Below the pieces are notes generated by a model that saw only the letters and a program-made list of their open reading frames with translations, did not search any database and was not told the DNA's origin. 27,148 bases of DNA, taken from contig JAWQRM010000184.1 in NCBI GenBank assembly GCA_033557675.1, positions 1 to 27,148 of the forward strand. Reading direction: 5' to 3'. This document shows, one piece after another, positions 9,921-20,630 of this stretch (position 1 is the first letter of the stretch; every line of letters begins with the position of its first letter). This DNA comes from Coptodactyla brooksi. Its lineage: Eukaryota > Arthropoda > Insecta > Coleoptera > Scarabaeidae. The position numbers and the translations under genes are program-made.

Positions 9921-11177
9921 GACACAACACTATATAATGGAACACAACACAGTTAATTACTAATAGCTCTTCAGGTTACGTAATTATGGCTCTTACTTTA
10001 TAAAAACTTCAATAAAACTGAAACTATTCAGGGCACCGCTTTGAAATTCACTAAAACTATAAAAGAATAATTGTAGATTGATACACATTTTTTAAGATAA
10101 GGATACTATTATTATTTCCCGAGATATTCATGCTTGAAATTCGTTTTATTATCATAGTAGAATCTACTTAATTTAGAAACTTGTAACAATTTATAGAATC
10201 ATTCTCTTTCTAAAACACAATATAATACTTACTTTATAAAATCTATAATAAAACTGAAACTATTTGACGCATTGCTTTTAGATCCGCAATTGCTATAAAA
10301 ATGTATTTATAGCTTGACATAAATTTTACAAAATACAGATACTTTTACTGTTTCCCTAGATATTTCCTAAATATTCCCTAGATATATAAAGAACTTTGCC
10401 TCCTAATATACTGATAAATATACAAAAATTTTATAATATTCACATTTAAATTAGCTTTATTAGAATAACAGGAATATCTAGTCAATTTATAAACCTATAA
10501 AAACTTACAGAATCCTTCTCTTCCTAAAAATTAAGATTTTCTAATTTTAAAATTAAAATTAATTAATATTTTCTTCTAAGGTAATGCAATATATTATAAA
10601 GACTTTAATAGAACTAAACCTATTCAAGGCACTATTTAGAAATTCACTAAAATTATAGAAAAATAATTGCAAATTGATACAAATTTTACAGAATAAGGAT
10701 GCTTTTATTATTTCCCTAGATATTCATATTTGAAGTTCGTTCCCTATTGTGCTAACAAAGCTACCATAATGTATAAGTTGTTACAGGTTTATAGTGTCTT
10801 TCTAGAATTAAGAATTTTAATTGATATAGGTATTTATATATTTTCTTCTAATGTAATGTTAACTGAAGGAACAGTATATTATAAAAACTTTAATAAAATT
10901 TAACCTATTCAAGACACTGCTTTGAAATTTATTAGGATTGTAAAGAAATAATTGCAGATTGACACAATTTGTACAGAATGAAGATAATTTTATTATTTCC
11001 CTGGATATTCATGCTTGAAATTTAGTTCCTATTATGCTAATAAAGCTGATATAATATATAAGTTGTTACATGTTTATAGTCAATTTATAAACCTCTGACA
11101 GCCTATAGGATGCTTCTTTTCCTAAAAACTAAGAAAGAAATCTAGTTGGTTTAAGTATTTTTATATTTTCTTCTAAG

Positions 11178-11276
11178 GTAACACTCACTGAAGAAGCAGT
11201 ATATTATAAAAAGTTTAATAAAGCTGAAACTATTCAAGGTACCGTTTTGAAATTCACTAGAACTGTAAAAAAATAA
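11178..11276 (+). other. Exon-like reading frame in family A, copy at 11178
   Basis: ATATTTTCTTCTAAG precedes a 32-codon frame starting VTLTEEAVYYKKFN and ending KFTRTVKK-stop. It is intact, and is the last unit before the tRNA-like sequence. The silent differences from other copies (GGT/GGC, TTT/TTC, ACC/ACT) are typical of the family. Confidence 0.4.
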
Positions 11277-11290
11277 TTATAGATTGATTT

Positions 11291-11377
11291 TAACTTACTC
11301 TCTGTAAGTTGAGGGTTTGGAACCTCTGGCTTTATAACAAAGCAAAACGAAGTCACCACTAGACTAACCACTGGCTG
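11291..11377 (-). mobile_element. tRNA-like sequence, probably the head of a SINE
   Basis: On the minus strand, TAGTCTAGTGG (11356-11366) fits the RNA polymerase III A-box TRGYNNARNGG at every position. GGTTCCAAACC (11314-11324) fits the B-box GGTTCGANNCC with one mismatch, at normal tRNA spacing. The strand begins GCAGCCAGTGG near 11376. A GAGG/CCTC stem flanks the B-box loop, and a perfect 7-bp hairpin (AACTTAC/GTAAGTT) follows at 11292-11310. The anticodon arm does not fold convincingly, so a tRNA-derived SINE or tRNA pseudogene is more likely than a working tRNA. It interrupts a family A unit just after its reading frame. Confidence 0.55.
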
Positions 11378-11454
11378 CTACAAGGCGCTGTATATACTAA
11401 AAGGCCACGCCTAATTGACTCCCAATTGGCGCCTCGCAACCAATAGGAGACCAA

Positions 11455-11533
11455 CCAAGCGCCTCCCCATCTTCAACGCCCACATAAATTCTCTCCGTAC
11501 AGCGTTTCCCGTCCCCGTGTTATCTAGCCTAAG
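11455..11533 (-). repeat. Inverted copy of the module at window start
   Basis: Reverse complement of about 32-82: CTTAGGCTAGATAACACGGG and the adjoining GACGGGAAACGCTGTACGG are preserved. It lies just upstream of the tRNA-like sequence when read on the minus strand, so the two may belong to one element. The copy at the window start has no tRNA-like part beside it. Confidence 0.7.
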
Positions 11534-11552
11534 TACTATAATATGTTTAAAA

Positions 11553-11690
11553 ATTCCCATAATTCTGCCTATTATTATTGTTAAATTTGATACTTCTAGC
11601 TGCATATTTTTAGAATAGAGAATACAGAATAACAAAGTGATAAAAATTCCTGCAGTCGAAGAAAAATACTTCAATTCAAATAGAAAACTT
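11553..11690 (+). repeat. Module C, copy 3 (internally deleted)
   Basis: It shares CCCATAATTCTGC, TATTATTATTG, CTGCATATTTTTAGA, AACAAAGTGA, AAAATTCCTGCAG and a terminal ACTTCAATT with copies 1 and 2. It lacks about 40 bp in the middle, including the CTCTACTGTTACG string. It marks the right end of family A in this window. Confidence 0.7.
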
Positions 11691-12640
11691 TATTGGCGTT
11701 CTCTTTGTAATTCAGCCGATGACAGATTTTCTTATTGTTCGGCGTAAAAATCAATTAAAAGGTTCTCAAAGTGGGGTTTACGGCCTGCGGAATTAGCGAA
11801 ACTTTCGGAAACTATTCAAAACAAGATCGTAAAGCCGGGGGCGCTTATAAGTTCCCAAACGATCTGATAATAACTTCTGAGTGTTTTTTATGGTTTTATT
11901 GTTTTAATTGTTACCTGTAGTCGGCGATTACAATTTATGGTGGAAATATATAGTGGAACTGCGGATGTTTCCGTGAAAAGGCACTGCATTAAGGGATTTA
12001 TCTAAAACAAAAGTATAAAGCGTTGGCAGCAACTTTTTAACGATGGCAGGGGGCGAAAATCCATCGTCGAAGTTTTTTCGATTTTCGATTAACGCGGTAT
12101 TCGGCGGCGGCAAATCCGGGCGTTTTACGCGGACCACCTCTAATGGCAACCCTTATCCTCGTAATTTATTTTGGCTTTCGCAAACTTTCATATCTCCGCT
12201 TCAACGAAAACTATTCCATTCGACGGCGTCGGCTCTAAAGTGAAAATGAAGCCTTCAGACGTCCTTCCCCCCTTAAGCCGGCCCTTATAGTACCGTGACG
12301 ATATGAAGAAACGTAATCGTTTCCACTGGAGGCAGGAACAGAAACGCTTCTTATATTTTCCAGCGCGCGACGTAATATCCAATTAAGTTTTGCGCGCCCA
12401 AGGACACGGGGGTTTCTAATTAAAGAAAAAACTGTTACAGCGTATAATTTACAACCCCGATAAAAATCCACTAACGCGATACCGACATCCCCCGCTGACC
12501 TTTCCAGGGAGAAAAGAGAACAGGAATATAATAAAGACGTTCTGCGAACGAATCATTCTTTTTCGTTCGCAATAAGGAGCCCTCGCAGGAAGGATTTACT
12601 TTTATCTTTATGCGGTCGCCATAACAGTATCTTTTTTTTA
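11691..12640. other. Unique island, no gene recognised
   Basis: A non-satellite stretch between family A and family B. Several overlapping short frames exist on both strands (11928-12149, 12043-12243, 12188-12382, 12235-12471). They show no family motif, and none has the composition or length that would single it out. No splice-flanked conserved exon was recognised. Confidence 0.55.
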
Positions 12641-15600
12641 TACCTCTCTATTATTATTGTTTTACCGATATGTGAAACTGTCCTCCGTAACCAATGGCTG
12701 TTGTATTTTGCACCTGTCAGTGAAAACTGGATACTGGTAACTTAGGGTTCTCTTTTCATATTTAGTTGAGATCTATACTCTGTTTTTCATATATAATCTG
12801 TGAAAATTGTTATGTTTTTTCCTAATCTAGGAGCTAGTCTCGTTTCACAGCATTCTATCACCAATTCAACGAGAAAGAAAGGTTTTCTTCGATTTTCATG
12901 ATCAGTGAAATGAAATAAATTTTTCTATTTGATTTCACTAAGTTTTCATAACCTGCGAACAGGATTTCCAGAATTTTGACAAAAATGTAAGAAAATTGAT
13001 GCACGTTCGCTTTAAGATTGTTCTCGTTTTCATGAACTGTAAAAATTGGCATATTTTTTCATGATCTGTAAGAATCTTCCCTCAAATAACTTATTACCAT
13101 TAATTTTTTGGTATTTGTCTGTGTGCACGATTTCTTCCATTTTAACCAAATTACTGTTTCTTTTTCATGATTTGTGAAATTATCATGCTCTTACATAATC
13201 AAGGAGCTAATTTAGTTTCACAGCGTTCAATCACCTACTCAACGAAACAGATGAAATTGTTCTACAATATTACAGAAGAATATCTTCGTAATCTGTGAAA
13301 AATGTTCTTGTTTCATTATCTTTGCAGATTTTCATAATCTGTGAAAACAAATATTCTTCTTTGATTGATTTCACTAGTTTTTCATAATCTGCGAGCAGGG
13401 TTTCGTGAATTTTAACCAAAAAGAATATCTATAAGAATATAGATACAAATTCTCTATTCTTGTTTCATTATCTGTGAAAAATACTTTATTATTTCATAAT
13501 CTTTAAATATTTTTCTCGATTTTCATAATTTGTGAAATCAGATACATTTTTTTATTTGATTTCACCAATTTTTCAAAATTTGCGAGCACGATTTCTTGAA
13601 TTTTGACCGAAATATAAGCAACAATTGCTTTAAAACTGTTGTACTTTTCATAATATGTGAAAATAGACTTTATATTCATAATAGATAGCATATTTTTTCA
13701 TGATCTGCAAGAATCTTCTTATGAAATCACTCCAAATTATAAGAATACAAATCCCAATGATCGATTTCTTTTTATTGTCTTTAATTTTTCCTAACCTATG
13801 AGCACGATGTCTTCTATTACAACCAAACTGTCCCGTTTTTTTCATAATCTGTAAAAACTGTTATCTTTTTTCCTAATCTAGGAGGTAGCCTAGTTTGGCA
13901 ATATTCACTCGCAAATTCTATGAGAAAGCAGACATTGCTCTAAAATACTGCATAAGAATATCTTCGTAGTCTGTGGAAAATCTTTTCTTGTTTCATAATT
14001 TTTCAAGATTTTCATCGATTTTCATAATCTGTCCAATCAAATAATTTTTTCCTATTTGATTTCACTAATTCTTAATAATCTGCTAACAGAATTTGTTGAA
14101 TTTTGTCCGAAATATAATATAATAGATGAAAATTTTGCTTTAAGCTTGTTCTCGTTTTCATAAACTATAAAAATTGCCATATTGTTTCATGAGCTGTGAG
14201 AATTTTATGAAATGTATATAAATTCTTTTTACTTCTAAAATAGTAGTTCTAAGAAATGGTTCTAAAATACAGTAGTACAATATCTTTATAATCTGGGGAA
14301 AATGTTCTCGTGTTTCATAATCTTTGAGTATTTTCCTCAATTTTCATAACAATTTTTTATTTGATTTCCTTAATTTTTCATAATTTACTAGTACAATTTT
14401 TTCAAATTTAACCAAAATATATTAGAAGGCAATTGGAAGTTCTGTTTTAGAATTTTTCTTGTTTTCATAAACTGTAAGAATTGCTATATGTTTTCATGAA
14501 CTGTGAAAATCTTTTTATGAAATCATTTCAAATTATAGGAATACAAATCGAAATGATATATTACAATCGATTTCTTTTTATTACCTTTATTTTTATTTTA
14601 ATCCTTTAGCGTTATCTCTTTCGATTTTAACCAAATTATCTTCTTTCTTTCATGATCTATGAAAATTCTTTTTATCTACGAAATTGTACTCGTATTTTTT
14701 TTTTAAATTACGAGTACAATTTCTTGAAATTTAACCAAAATTTATAAGAATATAAGTGCAAGTTCTGCTTTAGGATTGTTCTTGTTTTCATAAACTGCAA
14801 ATATTCTCATAAGTTTTCATGAACTGTGAAAATCTTTTATAAAATCACTCAAATTATAAGAATACAAATCGAAATGATGTATTACAATCGATTTCTTTTT
14901 ATTACCTTTATTTTAATCTTTGAGCGTTATCTCTTTCGATTTTAACCAAATTATCTTATTTCTTTCATGATCTATAAAAATTATTTTTTTTCCTAATCTA
15001 GCATCTGGACTTGTTTCACAGTGCTTAATTACTAATTCAACGAGAAATATGAAATTGTGCTAAAAATACTGCAGAAGAATATCTTCGTAATCTGGGAAAA
15101 ATGTTCTTTGGTTTCATAATCTTTGAATATCTTCATAATTTGTGAAATCAAATATTTTCTTTTATTCGATTTTCTTAATTTTTCATAATCTACGAGTACA
15201 ATTTTTTGAAATTTAACCAAAATATATTAGAAGGTAAATGGAAGTTCTGCTTTAGGATTGTTCTTGTTTTCATAAACTAAAAAAATGACATAAGTTTTCA
15301 TGATGTGTGAAAATCTTTTTATGAAATCACTTCACGATGATCTTAGATCTTTCATGATCTATGAAAATTGTTTTTTCCTAATACAATAATACAAATGCAA
15401 ATCCTTCTTTAACATTGTTATGTTTTTTATAATTTGTGAAAGTCCTCATCTTTTTTCATGATCTGTGAGAATCTTGTCTTGAAATCACTTTCAGTTATGA
15501 AGATACAAGTTGGATTATCATGGATTTCTTCATAGGATTTTTGTTTTTTTTTTCTAACATGTGAACAAGACTTTTTAGATTGCGTTTTATGTAATTTAGG
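12641..15600 (+). repeat. Repeat family B, array 1 (degenerate)
   Basis: AT-rich tandem units of roughly 440-490 bp are built from variants of TTTTCATAATCTGTGAAAA, itself an imperfect dyad (TTTTCA and TGAAAA arms). Other unit landmarks are CTAATCTAGGAGCTAG, TTTCACAGCATTC, TATTTGATTTCACTAA, GATTTCTTGAATTTTAACCA and TTCTGCTTTAGGATTGTTCT. This array is more diverged and deleted than array 2, especially from 14200 to 15500. Several minus-strand frames (12858-13052, 13503-13691, 15032-15220) encode the same recurring peptide. Confidence 0.85.
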
Positions 15601-17049
15601 TGCGCAGTTGCGTTTATTAGTTTCTAATTAGATTAGCCACAGCCGGGAAAAGTGGATGCGCTGTAGCTAATTAATATCGGAAGGGGAGCAGCTGCTGATA
15701 CACACAGAGATGCAAGTTTTGGTCGCGAAACTCCATTAACCGCGAAGTTTGTTTGTAATACACATAACAAAATCAGCTTTCAGGAGGCTACAACCTCAGG
15801 CCGGTCGCGATTCTGGGGGGCCCCCGAGATTGTTTCGGTAATTAATATTTCCGCGTTGCGTAATACCCGATAATTAAAAGTTTTAATTAAAAGTTTTTTC
15901 GGCCGCGCCCCGGTCTTAATTAGCGAAATTAATAATGTGCATTGTCTCCGAATGGGGCTGGAACAGTGACGAGAGGAAGAAAAACCTCCCCCGCTTCCCC
16001 CCCCCTCCCGGTGTTTGTTTGTTTAATTAAAGTGTCGGATTTATCTCGTTGATACTTTAATGATTAAATGGGTGGTCGCAAAAATCCCATTAATGCTAAT
16101 TAACGCAAAGTAGGTAATGTCGCGAAATTTATTCGTTCGACGGCTGCAAATTAAATCCGCACGGCGCACGTAATTGGGGGGCCCCCTAATTAAGGCCCTT
16201 CCCTGTTTTGGCGTGCAGTGCCCCCTCCCCAGTAAACAAACAACCGCAAGAGTTCACGGCTTCCTGCAGAAAGCTCTCAATTACTATTAGTCGGTCCTCC
16301 GAAAACAGGAATATGCAAATGCCCCGGGAGCTACCGAACAAACAAGGCTCTGGGGCGAGTATTATGCCCGAAACCCCACCGAAGATTTGTATTTCCACCG
16401 TATCAAAACGATATCCACTTTCGGCAACTTCAGAGAAGTGCAAGAAACTGCTTTAACAATGGGGAACAACAATAAGTGTTTTCAGGTTTTACTGTTTGCA
16501 ATTCAAACGGGGTCCGGAGAGCTAGTGCGGATCTGCCCCGCGGTCATGTAAAATAAACATGAAACTCCCCCAAGATAAGCAGTTTTATATTTCCCGGGAA
16601 TAATTTTGTTTACTCTAACGATTACCATCGTATTACTATGGCGTACGGGAGGACCCTTATATTACAATTCAACTTTGCCGTGAATATAAATGTTTGCGTT
16701 CGCAAAAAAAGGGGTGCCCGCACCTATCTCTGGGCCGTACGTAACAAAATGCAGTAAATAACCTCACTTTTGCGCTCCGATATCTGCGGGCTGTAAATAA
16801 CCGTTGTTCCAGCGCTATTTTATTTATAACCTTCGAGCACGAAGAGCCCTAAATCAACATTATACGGTTAAGATCATGTACGCGTACGTGTTATACAAAA
16901 CGGTACCCGACGAAAGACGGCCCTGATCTACAGACATTACGGACTATTTAGACCGTTGCCCACGACCGGGTTATAACTTCCGGTTAAAACTACCCGTCTC
17001 GGTTACACGTGAACAGCTTCCTTCACAGAAAATGGTAATGTCGGTCGAT
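15601..17049. other. Unique island rich in TAATTA motifs, candidate regulatory DNA
   Basis: This non-satellite stretch separates the two family B arrays. Between about 15660 and 16200 there are many TAATTA/TTAATTA-type sites, including a perfect 13-bp tandem duplication of TAATTAAAAGTTT at 15871-15896. The 11-mer GGGGGGCCCCC occurs twice (15815-15825 and 16176-16186). Frames at 16186-16443 (minus) and 16208-16456 (plus) overlap each other and match nothing I know. TAAT clusters are typical of homeodomain-bound enhancers, but AT-rich DNA produces them by chance too. Confidence 0.5.
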
Positions 17050-20000
17050 GTATGGGGTTAGGAACTTGGGGAGTGGTTTTTCTCAATCGAACCCGCTGAG
17101 AGAACATCTTTGTCAGTGAAAACGTTTTCTATAAATTCAACGAGAAAGATACAATTTTTGAAGATTTTCATGATCAGTGAAGTTAAATAAATTTCTCTAT
17201 TCGATTTCATTAAGCTTTCATAGCCCACGAGCAGGATTTCTAGAATTCTGACCAAAATACAAGAAGATAGATACAAGTTCTGCTTTAAGATTGCTCTCGT
17301 TTTCATGAACTGTAAAAATTGTCATAGTTTTTCATGATCTGCAAGAATCTTCCATTGAAATAACTCCAAAGTACAAGAATGCAAATCCAAACCACTTATT
17401 AAGCCATCAATTTCTTTTTATAACTCTTACTTTGTCTTTTACTTTTTACACCATCCTATTTTTTCATGATCTGTGAAAATTGTCATGCTTTTCCTTAATC
17501 TAGAAGTTCCTTAGAGAAGCGCGATAGCTTCTCTCCTAGTTGTTCTAAAATACTGTCTGTGAGAAATGTTTTCTTTTCTTTCTTTTCACATTTTTTTAAA
17601 ATTTTCTTCAATTTTCATGATTAGTGAAATTAAATAAATTTTTCTATCCGATTTCACTAATTTTTCATAATCTGCGGGCAGTATTTCTTAAATTTTAAGC
17701 AAGATATAATAATATAGATGCAAATTCTGCTTTAGGAATGTTATCGTTTTCTTGAACTGTAAAAATTTGCATAATTTTTCATGATCTGCAAGAATCTTCC
17801 CTTGAAATAACACCAAATTATAAGAATGCAAATCCAAACCACTTATTGTCATCAAGTTCTTTTAATAACTTTTACTTTTTCCTAATTTATATAAACTATT
17901 CTGTTTTTTCATGATCTGTGAAAATTGTCATGCTTTTCCTTAATCCAGAAGTTCCTTAGAGAAGCGCGATAGCTTCTCTCCTAGTTGTTCTAAAATACTG
18001 TCTGTGAGAAATGTTTTCTTTTCTTTCTTTTCACATTTTTTTAAGATTTTCTTCGATTTTCATAATCAGTGAAGTCAAATAATTCTTTCTTATTTGATTT
18101 CACTAATTTTTCATGATCTGCAAGCAGGATTTCTTAAATTTTAAACACGATATAATAATATAGATGCAAATTCTGCTTTAGGAATGTTATCGTTTTCATG
18201 AACTGTAAAAAATTGGCATATTTTTTTATGATCTACAAGAATCTTCCATTGAAATAACTTATGAAGGTACAAATACAAACCACTTATTGCCATCAATTTC
18301 CTTTTTGTAACTTTTACTTTTTCTCTTACTTTTTGAACTATCCTGTTTTTTCATGATCTGTGAAAATTGTCATGCTTTTCCTTAATCCAGAAGTTGCTTA
18401 AAGAAACGCGATAGCTCCTCTCGAAGCTGCTCTAAAATACTGCAGAAGAATGTCTTCGCAGTCTGTGAAAAATGTCTTCTTGTTTCACAATCTTTGAATA
18501 TTTTCTTCGATTTTCATAATCTGTGAAATCAAATAATTCTTTCTTATTTGATTTCACTAATTTTTCATGATCTGCAAGCAGGATTTCTTAAATTTTAAAC
18601 ACGATATAATAATATAGATGCAAATTCTGCTTTAGGATTGTTTTAATTTTTATAAACTATGAACATTGCCATATTTTTTCATGATCTGCAAGAATCTTTC
18701 TTTGAAATAACTCCAAATTATAAGAATGCAAATCCAAACCACTTATTAAGCCATCAATTTCTTTTTATAACTTTTACTTTTTCCTAATTTATATAAACTA
18801 TTCTGTTTTTTCATCATCTGTGAAAATTGTCATGCTTTTCCTTAATCCAGAAGTTGCTTAAAGAAACGCGATAGCTCCTCTCGAAGCTGCTCTAAAATAC
18901 TGCAGAAGAATGTGTTCGCAGTCTGTGAAAAATGTCTTCTTGTTTCACAATCTTTGAATATTTTCTTCGATTTTCATAATCTGTGAAATCAAATAATTTT
19001 TTCTTATTTGATTTCACTAATTTTTCATGATCTGCGGGCAGGATTTCTTAAATTTTAAACAAGGTATAATAATATAGCTGCAAATTCTGCATTAGGATTG
19101 TTCTCGTTTTCATAAACTGTAAAAATTAGCTTAGTTTTTCATGATCTGCAAGAATCTTCCCTTGAAATAACTTCAAATTATAAGAATTCAAATCCAAACT
19201 ATATATTACCATTCATTTCCTTTTATGACCTTTATTTCTGTTTTTTATCTATGAGCATGATCTCTTCAATTTTAACCACACTATTCTGTCTTTTTCATAA
19301 TCTGTAAAAATTGTCATACTTTTCCTTAATCTGGAAGCTAGTCTTTTTTCAGAGCATTTAATCACCTATTCAACGAGAAAGATAAAATTGTTTTAAAGTA
19401 CTGCAGAAGAATATCTTCAATTTATCATCAATTAATTTCATAATCTTTGAAGATTTTCATCGATTTCCATAATCTGTGAAATCAAATATTCTTCTTTGGT
19501 TGATTTCGCTAGTTTTTCATAATCTGCGAGCAGGGTTTTGTGAATTTTGACCGAAATATGAGAACATAGATACAAATTATGCTTTAGGATTGTTTTCATT
19601 TTTATAATCTGTGAAAATTGCCATATTTTTTCATGATCTGTGAAAATTTTATTAAATCACCCCAAATTATAAGTACACAACTCCAAGTCTTGTATTAACA
19701 TGGATTTCTTTTTATGGCTTTTACTTCTTTTTTTTGTAATCTATGGACATTTTAACCAAATTCTCATAAAAGCGGGATTCTTTCATAACCTGTGAAAATT
19801 GTCATGTTTTTCCCTAATCTACGAGCTAATTTTGTTTCACAACATTCTATCACCAATTTAACGAGAAGGTTTAAATTGTTTTCAAATACTGAAGAAAAAT
19901 ACCTTCATAGTTCTCGTTTCGTAATCTTTGAAGATTTTCTTCGATTTTCATAATCTGCGAAATCAAATAATCTTCTTTATTTGATTTCACTAAATTTTCA

Positions 20001-20630
20001 TAAGCTGCATGCAAGATTTTTTTAATTTTAACCAAAGTAAAAGAATATAGTTGCAAATTCTGCCTTACGATTGTTCTAGTTTTCATAAACTGTATAAATT
20101 GTCATATTTTTTCATGATCTGTAAGAATCTTCCCATGAAATAACTCCAAATTATAAGAATACAAATCCAAATAACTTATTAACATTGATTTCTTCTTATA
20201 GCCTTTATTTTTTCTTAACCTGTGAGCACGATCTCTCCCATTCTAATCAAATTACTGTTTTTTTTCATGATCTGTGAAAACTGTCGTGCTTTGACCTAAT
20301 CAAGGAGCTAATTTTGTTTCACAGCAATCATCTATTCAACGAGGCAGATGAAATTGCTTTAAAATACTGTAGGAGAATATTTTCATAATCTGTGAAAAAC
20401 GTTTTTGTTACATAATCTTTGAAGATTTTCAAAATCTGTGAAATCAAATATTTTTCTTTAAAAAAATCATCAAATCATTTATTACTTTTCCTTTTTTCTA
20501 ATCTATGGGCATGATCTCTTTAATTTTAACCAAAGGATTCTGTTTTCTTTCATGATCTGTGAAAATATTTTTCATGATTTATGAAAATATTCTCTTGAAA
20601 TAACCCCAAACTACGAATTGCGGCTACATT
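17050..20630 (+). repeat. Repeat family B, array 2
   Basis: About seven to eight units. The landmark TCATGATCTGTGAAAATTGTCATG, or a close variant, falls near 17464, 17910, 18351, 18811, 19290, 19782 and 20265, giving spacings of about 440-490 bp. Neighbouring units come in near-identical pairs: those at 17506 and 17951 share one variant block (offset 445), and those at 18391 and 18851 share another (offset 460). This points to recent local tandem duplication. Minus-strand frames at 17058-17306 and 19871-20086 encode the recurring family B peptide. Confidence 0.9.
17514..17533. repeat. Perfect 7-bp-arm hairpin in a family B unit
   Basis: GAGAAGC, a six-base loop GCGATA, then GCTTCTC. The same hairpin lies at 17959-17978 in the next unit. 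In the two following units the arms are broken (AAGAAACGCGATAGCTCCTC). Confidence 0.85.

Larger units (their letters stand above)
8941..11290 (+). repeat. Repeat family A, block 3
   Basis: Same unit and orientation as blocks 1 and 2. AAG landmarks are at 9344, 10578 and 11175, with AAT in place of AAG at 10850. The interval from 10850 to 11175, about 325 bp, gives the cleanest estimate of a full unit. Copies without the upstream splice-like tract are near 9055 and 10005. The copies at 1888 and 10581 share a 13-bp-scale deletion after GTAA and changes giving CCTATTCAAGGCAC, so they form a subfamily across blocks. Module B lies at 9805-9920. Confidence 0.85.

Noticed and set aside
11411..11674. 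87-codon minus-strand frame with a hydrophobic start
   Set aside because: It spans module C, the gap and the inverted repeat module, so it crosses element borders. Its hydrophobic part comes from TAA/TTA-rich repeat.
16186..16456. Pair of opposed frames of 82-85 codons
   Set aside because: They lie over the same DNA on opposite strands in a CpG-rich stretch where stop codons are rare. No domain is visible.
12641..20630. CRISPR-like regular repeats
   Set aside because: Repeats are long, imperfect and without unique spacers, in a eukaryotic setting; they are satellite units.
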